This document shows, in pieces, positions 33,738-45,249 of a stretch of DNA of 64,000 nucleotides. The translations under genes and the position numbers were made by a program. The notes beneath the pieces are model-generated. The model saw nothing but the letters and a program-made list of their open reading frames with translations, made no database searches and was not told where the DNA came from. The stretch comes from Bryoerythrophyllum caledonicum (taxonomy: Eukaryota; Streptophyta; Bryopsida; Pottiales; Pottiaceae), in contig OZ020520.1 of NCBI GenBank assembly GCA_963971425.1, positions 28,303,535 to 28,367,534 on the forward strand. The letters run 5' to 3'. Position 1 is the stretch's first letter; each line of letters opens with the position of its first letter.

Positions 33738-36250
33738 AATTTAGCTAGTGATTCATCTGTAAATTGATGTCCAATTTTGCGCTTTTCTCGTTATCCTGGC
33801 TCTTTGACTCTTGCTTGATATGTTCTATAGAATCAGATGGTAGCTGGGTAGCCACTGGTTTAACTTTCTTCGCCACAGTCTTATACTTAGTCTGAACAAT
33901 GGCTTCATGTTTTAATTGATAACTTGTAGCAAATCCAACATTTGTTACTACCTTCTCCAACTCATCATAAGTTGCTCTTGAATGTATCTCCACTGTAACA
34001 TCTTCATCCACCTTTGTAGGTAAGTTCTCTAATACTTGTATCAATTCATTCTCCAATCATGCTTCTTCAAATACTCCATTTATAACTTCATCACTTGAAA
34101 CCAAACCCACTCTTCTTAGGATTTTCTCTTGTTTCTTCACCTTTCTCCTATTTATATGGTCCATCTCCTCAGTCTTTTGAAAACTCACAAATCCATCACC
34201 AACCGAATCCAAACAACCATAACTCAATTTATCTACATTGGGGATTGCAGATAATCTACTTGCACCTATGTACCCCTACTCGCCACAGGTGCTCTTTAGA
34301 AATCCAAAAACCTGGTCATTGAGGGCTCCAAAGTCATCTCCCTCAATTGCTCTTTATGTCTTTCATGAACAGGTTTCACAGTGAGAAATTGCACAGCCTC
34401 CATTTTATCACAACTGCGAACCCTGCCATAATGTGAACCATCATCCAACACTCTTGTCTCCATCCTTGAAGCTGTAATATAAGGTTGACAAAGAATCACT
34501 GGAGACGTGACACAATTTTGCACAAAGAAGTTTTGCTCCACTTCCACATCTCCGATCTTAGTCTTCACAGCAAGACAAGCTCCATAGAGATTGCCTTGCT
34601 CATTATTTGCACCTCTAATCACCCAACCATGGTTGATGTTAATTGGCCATTTGTTCTTCTCATACACTCGCCTAGACGTGAGGTTGATCTCTGATCCGTG
34701 ATCAATCAAGGCCAAGATTGGATCCTTAAAATCTCCAAGCCTCACTTGAGTCTCTGTAGTAGCTCTGGCCCAATAAGAAACATAATAATTTCTCATTTCA
34801 TCATCACCCTTTGAGGAACTAACAACATTTGCTTCCTGTACAATCTTCTTTTTTATACCAGATTCCACAAAAGCACACTCAGGCAGATACCCCTTTGCTT
34901 TCTCAGAATGATTCATTTGAGCACCATCCTCCATATCAACCTTATTCCCAAAGCTTGGGAATGCAGATTGGGCAAATACTTGTCCAATCTCCTCCTCATC
35001 ATCCTTAGATACATGTGTATCTAGTGCCTCCACCATAATAGCCTGGGCCGTCATTTGTCTTTTCCTCTTTATCACATCAATAATCAGCTCATGAAAATCC
35101 CTCTTTGTAATACCAAGGGCCCCTCTCAGAGTAAATTCGATTTTGGCATCCAAAATCTTTTCCTCCAAGATACTCTTCATGTCTGTGGATGACTCAATGT
35201 CAGATTGAAGCTTATAGGCAGGATTTTTACCTCTAAGCTTGCTTGGTTCATCCTTCTCTTTCTCTTTATTCTTCTCCCACCACTCCTTTGATAATGGTAT
35301 ATCACCAAGATGACTAGGAGATGGCCTCTTTTCTTCCTTTAGACCTTGAGAAGCCTCTTTGTTTCTTTGAGATCTTCTCTTGTTTGATGGCTCAGCAACA
35401 TCATCCTCTTGAGCAGTTCTGCCCCTCTTCTCTTCAACCGTAGCATCATGCAAGTCATCAGCCTGTTGATCCCTATCCAAAAATATTTTGATGTTGATAG
35501 CATCAACCGGATCATCCCATCTAGTCATCTTCCTGATGACTTCAGCTCCTCTCTTCATAGCCTCCGTGGCAAGTGAAGAAGCAATCTTGATTTCCTTCGC
35601 TTTGATTGAAACAGAGTAAGACTCTACTCCAATATCATGCTTGACACCACTTTTGTGTGTCTCCTCTTTCACTAGCTTCTTCATACCTCCCTTTCCAAAG
35701 TTGATCTTCAAAGGCTCATCAGAACCTGTAAGTCTGATCCTACCTTCTTTGAAATGCACAATATTGTCTTTGATTGCAGCTTTATAGCTGTCACCATCAC
35801 CACGTCTGTGCTCTAAACTGTCACACCACATACATCTTTCGACATACCCTTATCAGATGTCTTCGATGAGTTTCTCCCATGAGACTTCTTCAATTCCATC
35901 ATCTCCACCTTAAGATCGCATATGCCCTTGATCAACTGCTCCAAAGTGTCATCCTCGACAGTCTTGGACAGCTTCTGAGGCATCTGAAGAGATCTTGAAG
36001 TCTGGGAGGTTGGCATTGGCTCTAATTGTGGTGATAAGCCACGAGTCTTGATCCTTTGTTGTTTGGTAACAAGTCCCACTGTCTCCTTCACCAGCCTCCA
36101 GGTTGTTTCAAGTTTGTAATCCCACTCTCCAAAGTCCTATCGGCTAAATGGAAGAGCAGCTTGTCTTCTAGGCCTTCGTCAGTTGTCTGTAGGAATAACT
36201 CAGTCTTCCTAGGATCCAATAACTGCCTCTCATGTCGTGGTAGTTGACCG
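33738..36250 (-). pseudogene. Gypsy fossil: gag and protease region
   Basis: Relic of the 5' part of the Gypsy-type element. A long frame (34,296-35,831) carries a retropepsin-like motif (LALIDHGSEINLTSRRVY) followed by VILCQPYITASRMETRV. Upstream are charged gag-like segments (WWEKNKEKEKDEPSKLRG, PRKTELFLQTTDEG). It meets unrelated sequence near 36,250. Confidence 0.7.
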
Positions 36251-36295
36251 GACGAGGCTATCGTGTAAGCGGTGAGCGATGAACGGTGAGTAGTT
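36244..36295 (+). repeat. solitary GCTATC(TT)GTGAGCGG-type end sequence
   Basis: GAGGCTATCGTGTAAGCGGTGAGCG-like sequence, the same type as the terminal repeats of the 39,910-47,203 element, abuts the gag end of the Gypsy fossil. It may be an end of another, mostly lost, member of that TIR family. Confidence 0.5.
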
Positions 36296-36584
36296 AGATT
36301 TGGATATTTTAGATAAAAAAAATAGTTCATACGTAGATGAAGATTTAGAAAATAAAAAAATTCCAAAATATTTTACTACATATAGTACAATTTGGGACCT
36401 ATAACTGTGGAATATTACTTCATAGAAACTACTGAAAATTCGTTCTGAAGATATATTTCGTCATGGGGTAAGTTAGAAAAATGAATAAAATTGCAATTAC
36501 TCTCGTAGATTCTGTGAAACAAAATTTGTTGTCTTTTATATTCTGTTAGCGCGATGCACATATAGTGGAGTTCAGGTAGTTAGA

Positions 36585-37214
36585 TTATGAAGAGTACTTT
36601 GATGTCTTCGGAAGGCATGCGATGTGCCATTCAGAAGGGTCGCATGCAGTCTCCTCCACAACAGTGACGTGGTGGCGATTGATTTGATGAGTGGGTCGGT
36701 GTGGTTCAAAGACTGGCTCCTCCCGATCAGAAGGTGTAGGAGAATCAAGGAGTGGAAGGTTGTGGTGGTTGTCATTGAGCACTGATCTAGTTTGGATGCG
36801 TGGTTTTGACATGCAAATCTTGTCAGGCCTGTGAGACTCATATTCAGAACCAAAAGTTGTATCTGGCTTTCGTTTAAGAGAAATAAATACCTCTTTTCCT
36901 TCAAGGTGAGGCGTTCTGGTGCACAACACGTTGGCGCCAGGCATCTTTAAGAGTGGAGTGGTTTCGAGTTCAAGCCGATAACCTCTGAGCAATTCTGAGC
37001 TAGAGCTCTTCCTTTGACGGACCAGTACCACGGCCCTCTCTTTTGAGGAACTGGTAATATGCTACGCACAACATAATGCCTCGAACAAAGCCGTCCGCGG
37101 TTGCCACGTACAGGTCGCTCCCCCAATCGCCGGATTGTTGTTTCCACTTGTTATAGATCGATTCCGCAAGGTTACATGATGGCATTTCTGCAAGTTCGTC
37201 TTCAGTGAGATCCT
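36585..37214 (-). pseudogene. repeat-associated hypothetical protein fragment
   Basis: After an acceptor (CAACTGCAG) the minus strand reads DLTEDELAEMPSCNLAESIY, NKWKQQSGDWGSDLYVAT, DGFVRGIMLCVAYYQFL and GRGTGPSKEEL. In a second frame it continues PGANVLCTRTPHLEGKEVF and YESHRPDKICMSKPRIQTR. It looks like real but broken coding sequence. I recall similar frames among repeat-associated hypothetical proteins of non-seed plants but cannot name a family or function. It lies next to the truncated 5' end of the Gypsy fossil; a link is not shown. Confidence 0.45.
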
Positions 37215-37479
37215 GCAGTTGTAAAATGGTGTCAAATTAGCCTTATCAGAGGATTTAAGTAATGATTGGCGGCGAAGTAGATTATGAAGAATAGGTAGAG
37301 GAAGGTAGAGGAATTACTAGCTACATGAAGCCACCTCACTGCCGGTTACAAAAGTGCGAGAAGGCAAGCCAATGCTTCGTTCCTGCATTCATGCGACTCT
37401 GATTTCCATCCTTTTGTCCTTCATTTGTTGGGTCTAGGGTTACATGTGTTGGGTTTCTGATTTTTGTCTTTGGTTTGCA

Positions 37480-37745
37480 GCCTGGGCGGCGGCAGAGGAT
37501 ATGTGATACGTTGAGCTCATCAAAATCAAATATTAGCGCTCAACAGGTATGTCCAATTGAGTTGTCGTTGAACCGATCTCGTTGGTTTTTTTGGTATCTT
37601 GAAATCCCAACATATTTTGTTTGCATTCCCTGAATTGCAGACTTGAGTCCCAACTATGATTGGGGACGAGATGGAGCTTGAGTTGGGTAGCTTGAATCCT
37701 GAAAGTAAAGGAATGGAGATCAACGACCAGAACTCGCCAGAAGAG
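37480..37745 (+). CDS. possible 5' exons of a plus-strand gene
   Basis: A small exon-like segment runs from after GGTTTGCAG (about 37,480) to CAACAG|GTATGT (37,545). A second lies between GAATTGCAG (37,640) and GAAGAG|GTAAGA (37,745). The second holds an ATG opening MIGDEMELELGSLNPESKGM, an acidic start. Both have good splice sites and may be the leader and first coding exon of a gene whose remainder is missing; the sequence beyond 37,800 is AT-rich with no continuation seen. No family is recognised. Confidence 0.3.
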
Positions 37746-37759
37746 GTAAGATCCAAAGA

Positions 37760-38850
37760 CCAGCGATGACGAACTTGAATTGTGATTTTTTAGGGCACGG
37801 GTGAGGGCATGTGTGTAGCATTCATCAGGAAAATCCCAGACCCTCGCATTAATTTGAAATATATATATTCTTCATATGAAAAGAATCATATACAACTTGC
37901 ATATGATGATTATACACAACGTGTAAAAAATCTAAGTGCAAATGATATAATCTTGATACCTCTCGAATTCATATCATAAAATTGCAATATGAAATTTATA
38001 TGTTTTGACATTTGATACAAATTTTATATAAATATGATATGCATTTAAAGTATTTCATATACATAAATGATATAAATACTAAATAAAGTATTTTGTATAC
38101 AAAAACAATATGGGAAATATATAGATTTCATATACAAGTACAATATTTACATAAGAATGGAACCATAATATGTTACAATGTATTTTGAAGCCTTCAACGT
38201 CTTTGTCCTACCAATAACATCATTTCTTTTTATGTGTGAAAAAGAAAATTATGTGGATCATAATCAATTGTGAGTAACTAATTTTTTCCTCACCATTTTA
38301 TAAATTCTCAATCAACTCTTTTATCAGCTTTAGCCTTTTTTGACCAAATTTTACTGTCAAGAGTCCAAAACATCAAGAAAATCCTTAATGGTTAAATTGA
38401 TGTAAAAACCATCTCGAGTGTACTTTTTGGTGGTGGGTAGCGATGAAGGAAAGTTCTTGGCAACCTTCATCATTTTTACTTGAAAACGCATAGATATTAA
38501 GGTTTCATTATTCATGATTTTTTTTTTCTGTTGATGGAATAATGTATGATACTTCTATCCACCATTCGGATTTTAGATCCAGATATATTTTTCTATTTAG
38601 AGAATAAACTTATTTTCCTAAGAAATTGGCTAGTTTCTATTATCTTTGCCATTGCAAGTTTTTTTCTTTATCCAAAAGACCTCCATTACTTGTGATAATT
38701 TGTGTGCAATGACCTAACACAAGGTAGAACATATATCCATAAATTTTATGCAATGTGTAATGGAAAAGTATGCAAATATCTTGAGTCAAAGTATGTTGAC
38801 CCTGTTCCAGCCGGGAAGAGAAAACCACACTGCACTTTTCAAATGCATGT
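37760..38850. other. AT-rich sequence without genes
   Basis: Very AT-rich; the words TCATAT(A/G), ATATGAT and ACAATAT recur between 37,850 and 38,150. No coding or structural feature is seen. Confidence 0.4.
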
Positions 38851-38859
38851 ATCTTACAA

Positions 38860-39909
38860 TCCGTATGGTCAAAGTTTATGAAATTTTTTGAGTGTCACTT
38901 TGTAGTAGTTAAGCTGCAAGGAATTTTAGGGGTTAGTTGAGATCTTATCATTAAAATTGGAAATAAAAAGTTTTGTTTTCTTTCATACTCATTACACTAA
39001 ATTCAGTGACTTTGAAATGTTTTTGGTGTGAAATTATGATGGTCCTGTAGGAGTTAACCTCTAAAAGCCCAAGTGTCACAAAATGGGCCATGGCAATTTG
39101 AAAATTCGATTAGGTTCCTATGGTGTGAACTTCTAACATTCTTCTTCAAAAATTTTAGTGTAGAAGGACATTATTAAAACCTATGTGGGAAAATGATTTT
39201 TTTCTAAATCCGAAATCATATGAAAAAATTATAGCAATTTGAATTTTGAACGAGGAAAGCGGGCACATTGGGCACCTCCAAAAACTTTTGCTAAAATAGT
39301 CTATTGAATGTGAGATTTTCAATACTAGCAAGTAGTATTGTTTCCTTAAGGCACCACAGCCTTGGTGTAGTGGTTTGAGTCATGGCACACTGGTGAGGTG
39401 GTTGTGAGTTCAAGTCCTATTGCCGGCAAGGTGCCTACCACCATAATCCACCCAATTGTGGTGGGGGGTCCCAAGGCCTCGTTGTATGGGGACCCACAAA
39501 GCCCTTGGGGGAGATGACATGTCGGTTGTCTCTAAGGCAATTAGTGTAGGGAAGCACTTAGTGTAGAAAAGTGTTTACCCTCGAGAGGGGGAAGTAGTTC
39601 TATTACACTAGCCTATGTCCCGTGGCCATATGCTTAGTGAAGAGAATGAACAAACTCTATATTCACGCCGGTCCCCTTCGGAGATTGGAGTTCTTCTTTC
39701 TTTTTTTCTTTTTTTAAAAATTATTTCCTTTCATATTCTCAAAAAAAAATCTTGTCTTTAGTGGAAAATAGCGCATGAACCCAAGTCAAATATTTTCACA
39801 TACTGCCACACATTGTTGGGCAAGGTACCAAAAAAAACTTTTTTCCACATAAAACTTAGAGATTTTAAATTTTTTAACTTTTGATTTTTTCCACAACAAT
39901 ATGTGGTGT
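38860..39909 (+). repeat. dispersed AT-rich repeat, copy 1 left part (split by a SINE and a TIR element)
   Basis: It shares ordered blocks with 57.7-58.6 kb: CTCTAAAAGCCCAA, TAGGTTCCTATG(G/A)TGT, GGGCA(C/A)..CCAAAAA, GAGATTTTCAATA, TTATTTCCTTTCA, ACCCAAGTCAAA(T/C)ATTTTCACA and ATGTGGTGT. A SINE (39,348-39,719) interrupts it, and at 39,909 it stops at the 7.3-kb TIR element. It resumes at 47,204. Its nature is unknown; it is non-coding. Confidence 0.7.
39348..39719 (+). mobile_element. tRNA-derived SINE, copy 1 (full length)
   Basis: TGGTGTAGTGG (A box) and AGTTCAAGTCC (B-box-like) lie near the 5' end, and the 3' end is a T/C-rich tail (TTCTTCTTTCTTTTTTTC). It is flanked by near-identical 11-bp repeats ATTGTTTCCTT (39,337-39,347) and ATTATTTCCTT (39,720-39,730). 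The related repeat at 58.23 kb reads straight through this point, so the insertion is clean. Copies of the same family lie at 56.1 and 58.6 kb. Confidence 0.8.
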
Positions 39910-40569
39910 CAGGATTGCTATCTTGTGAGCGGCGAGCGGGGAGCGTAGAGCACTGAATTTTTGAAATTTTTTTGGTAGTGTTTTTTGATGAATTTGGAAA
40001 GGGTCGCCTATGGCCGTGGATTCTATTTAAACTGTGTTGACATATGAAAAATAAACAGAAATTTACGACGACAATGGGCTTGGACATATGGAATTATAAG
40101 TAGTTTAGGATTGATTGCAATAATTCAATTGAAATTGGAAGGGACGCTTACGGGTGAGGATTTAGAGTTTAGGGTACTGCGACAAGGTAATAGACTAGGA
40201 AATACAATGGAAAAAACCGAATTTATATGGTTTAGGGTGGCAGGCAGTATCCATGTGATACGTAGTTCATACCCTTATAATACCTTGATGATATCCATGT
40301 AATACCTAGGGGATAAAAAGTAGATACCATGGAGATATCCGTTGTGTACGAACCACTCTAAATTGAAACATTCCAATTCTTCGACTACGGTTGTTTAAAA
40401 AAAAGCAATGCCTAAGATTCAAAGCATGTAAACTTAGAAGACATGCAGCTTGGTTACAAAGGATATTTATAATTAATCATATATTTAATAGTAGATAGAA
40501 CGAAATCTTCTCATCCCGCAGCATGACATACGATGTTTTTTGATAGACATACATGAAAAGAATGGGATT

Positions 40570-43041
40570 TTGACATGAATGAAGATGACTCACGATGGGA
40601 CAGGTAGAAGGTCGGTTGCTAGTTGAGGGTGAAACGCCCATCGTCAGTGTCACCGCTGGAGGGACTGCAAATCTTCCAAATCCCCCTAGTTGAGTAAACA
40701 ACTTTTGAGGCCCCTCCTTCGCCACCAAGGCCGCGAACTCCATGTACCTCTCCTTCGTCTCTTTCTTCTCCTTCTTTGAACTCTCCTTCTCTAGCCTAGC
40801 AGCCTCCCTCTCATGTTCCTTAATTACTGCCGTAGCCGCTTTCTCAACAGCCTTGGCTTTGGCCTTCTCGAATTGCTCCTCAGACGCTGCCAACGGAGCC
40901 GCCAACAAGGGAAGTATGCTGCTGGAAATAGGAGGGACCGCAATGGATTCGCAGGCCACTTGTAGCTGAACCTCGTCTCCAAGGGTGGGATTCACCTCCC
41001 GCATCTCCAAGTACCACGGGCATTGGAGGAGGTGGTGCACAAAAAATCGACGCCTCTAAGTATAGATCTGTGAAGATACACTTGGAGCAAAAGTATCTAT
41101 CCACTTTGTGAAACGGATGGGTAGATCTCCGACTAACAAGGCTCTATGGGCTACGAGCACTCTCCAAAAATATCGCATCACTGCTCGCTTCATGACCTTC
41201 TCGCAATCGTCATGCGCCATAAACTCCTCGTTCTTCGTGTAGGAGCCTCCCTTTCCGATGTGAGTAGAAAACACTTTAGTCCACAACGTCATGCTCTTTG
41301 CCTCAATCCATTTTCCAATGGAGGGGATGGAATTCGGAAGCCCTTCACTCTTAAGGACAATGTTGTCCTCAAGAAGAATCTCTGCGTAGAGCTTCTCAGA
41401 CTCTTCTTCTAGCTGTACAACGAAATCCACATAGTTAGGAAATGATCATAGAACAATCATACAAAAAAGATGTGAATGTCAAGAAAGATTGGATCTTACC
41501 CGAGCCCAGAACGTTGCCTTGTCAATCCAGCCACGAAGAACCTTATCCGATGCTCGCGACGCGGGGAAGTTATACTCCATTATGCTGCCCTTGCTCATGT
41601 TCCACCACCTGCACCAGCGCGACTTGAACTTTGCAGCTACCCAAGCCGTGGCGATGAGCTGGAGTTTTTTGGGAGTCATCTTGGGCCGCACCTGGTAAAC
41701 ATCAGAGTGACAATTCACCTACATCACAATATCAAGAATTAGAGTGGAATTTACAAGGGCAGAAGTTAGAAATCCAATATGAAAAGGAATGGAAAAAAAC
41801 ATTTATCCTATCTCTTTGAAGAAATCCTCCCCGTTAGCCGGATTGGCAATTGCCAACATCCGAGTGAGCACGGTCTGGCAAGTCGTTTTCTTCTTTTACA
41901 CAGCTTCAGTGCAACGGCTGACCAACTGTGCAGCACTTCCACGCCGATCTTCACTAACACCCGTGACCAAGTTGTCCTTAAATTTTTGGATTTTCTCCTC
42001 TTGAACAGCAATCAGGTCCCGCTGTGGACAACATAAGGTCGTGATCAGTTTTAATATTTTGAATTGGAATATTAAAATGAGAGGAATGACAAGTGCTACC
42101 TGGACAAAGGGATCATTATGTACCTCATACATGAGCTTCACAAATGCTTCGAGAGTCATATGATACCACTTTCGTTGTCCCTTCTTTGACCACTCAAGGA
42201 CACTCAGTTCGTAATCTTCATCGCTGATGAGCCCCTTCAACCGCTCAAACTCTAAGAGGCCAAAATGCTGAACACGCTTTATGTCGTGTGTGAGGTGTTG
42301 CACAACTTGATCTGATTATTTTTGCCTACGACAAAAGAATATTTCAGTGTCATTAAATGAAGTACAATAGTAAAAGCAACTGAAACAAACAAAGTTCAGA
42401 GTATCTAAGTTCGAGCGTACATGTTCAAGTCGGTCATTACGGTGAGCAAGATGTGTCGGTTCTCGATAGTCGGCTCGATAACCACGGCTCTAACGTGCAC
42501 GTGAAAGGTGACATCGGATGGGTGTAGTTGGGAAATCACCTCGGTCCAAGCCATATGGCGATGATTGCCATATGGCTCGAAGAAGAACTTCTCTGAAAAC
42601 GCCGAGTACTCCGGTCGAGTCTTCAACAACTCCTCGAACTTCTGGTCCTCTTCAATCCAAAGCTTAGACCACGTTGACCTGTCTAGTGGTTGCACCCGCT
42701 TCTCGACAAGGGAGAAATTCTTCACTGGCACATAAAAACATGCAGAACCAGGCCGATACCCATTGACGAACTCCCCCTTCAATTTCTCGACATCACTTCT
42801 AAGAGGTAACCTCACCTCATTCATGGGCACCATCCGGCAGAGAGGAATTGGGAGATCACCAGCAAAAGAGCAGATGCTGCTCTGTAGGATGTCGTATGAG
42901 GTCCCACGGATGGACCTCCGCAAAGATTGAAGTGTAGGAGCCAGCCCATGCTCATCAACAAGTTCAGTGACGCGTGCTTTGTCCTCCATAATTTCAAGGT
43001 CCTCACGTGAAGAAGTTGATGTAGGTCCCAAACTCTCAACC
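40570..43041 (-). CDS. ParB/sulfiredoxin-like domain protein encoded by the TIR element
   Basis: At least five minus-strand exons with good splice sites. Exon 42,412-43,041 (acceptor ATTGCAG, donor AACAT|GTACG) reads MVPMNEVRLPLRSDVEKLKG, then PEYSAFSEKFFFEPYGNHRH-MAWTEV, then VRAVVIEPTIENRHILLTVM. Exon about 42,108-42,330 reads KWYHMTLEAFVKLMYEVHND. Exon about 41,850-42,017 begins RDLIAVQEEKIQKFKD. Exon about 41,508-41,692 has WVAAKFKSRWCRWWNMSKG. Exon about 40,570-41,420 has RYFWRVLVAHRALLVGDLP and ends in a Lys/Glu/Ala coiled coil (EKAATAVIKEHEREAARLEK). A 'do-not-exceed' set of residues before GNHRxxAW resembles the ParB/Srx fold, whose GxxRxxA loop binds nucleotide; this is by eye. Two in-frame stops suggest decay or missed introns. 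Function is unknown. Confidence 0.5.
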
Positions 43042-43189
43042 TGCAATAAGTATGCATGAGAAACCGAAGCAACAAATTGTATCCACCTGAACTAGAAACT
43101 TGAAATGAATTAAGAATTAAATCTAGAACGGACGAGTAAACTAAATTCCTGCTCATGCAATCCAACAAGTATGGCCAAAATGGTCATGA

Positions 43190-44260
43190 AAAAAACTTCG
43201 GGCGACATAAAGCAATGTCCCTCCCCCACCCCAGCCTAGCCTTCTCAAGCCACTCACTCACTACTTCCCACCCCCACCCACTCTCCCTAGCCTCCCACCC
43301 ACACTCCCCACCGTCACCACCTCTCGCATGTGGACTCCCTCAGCACTCTCACGAGGATCAGGCAGAGAGAAATATAGAAATCGTGAACACGATCTCCTGA
43401 TCGTGACCGTCAAAGGAAGAAGAAATATGCGCGCACGTCAAAGAACTCTCTATCTGGGAGAGGATTCTCAATTTTTTATCAAAATCAATGACCTCTGAAA
43501 ATGGCTTTCGGATCCGAAAGCCAAAATTAGGGGTCACTGATTTTGGAAAAATTCACGATTCTCCCCCCTGCTGGATGAGATCCTTCGCGCGCGCTCTCTT
43601 AACAACAAGACTTACATACTTCTAAGCAATCAAGGCAGAGCATATATCACATCGTACCCCCTCCTCACCCCAGCCTAGACCTCACATATTACTCACTCAC
43701 TACAGAATAACTCCCGTGGACCTCCCCACACACACTCACGTCCCACCCCACCCACACTCTCCAGCCTCCCACTCACGCTCCCCAGCCTACCATGCACACT
43801 CCCCACCCTCCCCTCACACACTCACCACCCTCCCACCCACACTCCCCACCCTCACCACCTCTCGCATCTGCACTCCCTCAACACTCTCACGAGGATCAGG
43901 TAGAGCAAAATATAGAAATCGTGAACACGATCTCATGATCATGACCGTCAAAGAAAGAAGAATTATACACGCGCGTCAAAGAACTCTCTAGCTCGGAGAG
44001 GATTCTCAATTTTTTATCAAAATGAGTGACCTCTGAAAATGGCTTTCGGATCCGAAAGCCAAAATCAGGGGTCACTGATTTTGGTAAAAATTCACGATTC
44101 TCCCCCCCTCTGGATGAGCTCCTTGAATTTTTACCAAAATGAGTGACCCTTGAAAATGGCTTTCGGATCCGAAAGCCAAAATCATGGGTCACTCATTTTG
44201 GTAAAAATTCACGATTCTCCCCCCCTCTCGATGAGATCCTTGAATTTTTACCAAAAATCA
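43190..44260. repeat. about 540-bp tandem duplication with C-rich minisatellite
   Basis: CTCTCGCAT(G/C)TG(G/C)ACTCCCT occurs at 43,321 and again at 43,861 (period 540 bp). Each copy is followed by an ACGAGGATCAGG block, an AGAACTCTCTA block and a palindrome around TTTCGGATCCGAAA. Each is preceded by CCCACCC/CACTCCCCA minisatellite sequence (43,225-43,330 and 43,730-43,860). A third, partial copy of the palindrome block follows at 44,112-44,250. Confidence 0.8.
44125..44210. repeat. 86-bp palindrome
   Basis: Perfect 25-bp arms (44,125-44,149 and 44,186-44,210, starting GAATTTTTACCAAAATG) enclose a perfect 22-bp palindrome (44,157-44,178) centred on TTTCGGATCCGAAA. Both share the same centre, with only 7 bases of imperfect symmetry between them. 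Related but less perfect copies are centred near 43,512, 44,050 and 44,626. Confidence 0.9.
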
Positions 44261-44265
44261 GTTAC

Positions 44266-44950
44266 AAGGTAAGAAAGTAAGGATGAATATTGTTTTTGAA
44301 GAATTTTTTGGATCTATTTTCATATTCATTTTTGTTTATCAAACAATGTTTCTAAAATTTCCAAGTTTTTCACTAGCTCAAAGGGGAGTTTTGGGCCACT
44401 CAAAATTTTGAAAAGAGTTGAAAATACATGTATGCTCATATGGAAAAATACCATATTCAAAAAATAAAATTATGAGGTTTACTTATTTACTTGAAAAGAA
44501 ACAACAACAGAAGCAAGACAAACTCTATGTTTTCTATTTTCTATTTTTTTAAATTATTTTTTGGAAATCAAGGCATGATTTTTAACTTTTGAGATCATTT
44601 GGAGTGCCCCAAATATGGCTTTCGGATCCGAAAGCCATTTTGGAGGCCCTCAAAAGTTCACAAAAAACTTGAAAGATCTCAATCTAGCAACAAAAGAAAA
44701 TCCCAAAATATAATTTATATTTTACAAAGAAAATTTACTCGATGGTTGAAGGTAAGAAAGTGAAGATGAATATTATTTTTGAAGAATTTTTTGGATTTAT
44801 TTTCATATTCATCTTTGTTTATCAAACAATGTTTCTAAAATTTTCAAGTTTTTCACTAGCTCAAAGGAGAGTTTTGGATCCAAAGGCTTTCTTTGGGCCA
44901 CTCAAAATTTTGAAAAGAGTTGAAAATACATGTATGCTCATTTGGGAAAA
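44266..44950. repeat. 483-bp-period duplication
   Basis: AAGGTAAGAAAGT(A/G)A(G)GATG starts at 44,266 and 44,749. Both copies continue for about 200 bp with TTGAAGAATTTTTTGGAT, TTTATCAAACAATGTTTCTA and GTTTTTCACTAGCTCAAAGG. A decayed third copy is visible near 45,045-45,100. Confidence 0.75.
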
Positions 44951-45249
44951 AAAATTCAAAAAATGGAATTGATAAATTGACTCAGATTATCTGAAGAGAG
45001 CAACAACAGAGGCAAACAAATTTTGTGTCTTGATGATAACTAAGATAGTTAATATTTTTGAATAAATTTTTGGGTTTAATTTCATATTTAAGGCTTCTTA
45101 TCTAGCACGCCATCTAGCAGTTTGATGGTAGTAGCAATAAGGACGTGCCTATAGAATATAAAAAATGGACATTTTTATTCCATTGAACTATATGCCTGCA
45201 ACAAGGCACCAACAATAACATTCTCTCTCATGTACCCAGGGTCAACACA

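Larger units (their letters stand above)
21098..36250 (-). mobile_element. fossil Gypsy-type LTR retrotransposon, split by two later insertions
   Basis: Parts in minus-strand order: gag and aspartic protease (33,738-36,250), reverse transcriptase (27,637-27,990 and 22.6-23.8 kb), RNase H and integrase (21,152 to about 22.9 kb). Order PR-RT-RH-IN marks it as Gypsy type. A purine-rich tract (complement of CCCCCTCC near 21,100) next to a possible TG start suggests the 3' LTR lies just left of 21,098. The 5' LTR is not seen; the gag end meets unrelated sequence near 36,250. A gag-bearing element (23,773-27,631) and a hAT-like element (27,991-33,737) sit inside it, so it is older than both. It is broken in many places. 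Confidence 0.8.

Noticed and set aside
39363-39432. A tRNA gene in the 39-kb repeat
   Set aside because: The boxes belong to a repeat with other copies and an 11-bp duplication at its ends, so it is a SINE.
44007-44250. A CRISPR-like array (repeated palindromes with spacers)
   Set aside because: The repeats are part of 540- and 483-bp duplications in plant transposon DNA, with irregular spacing and few copies.
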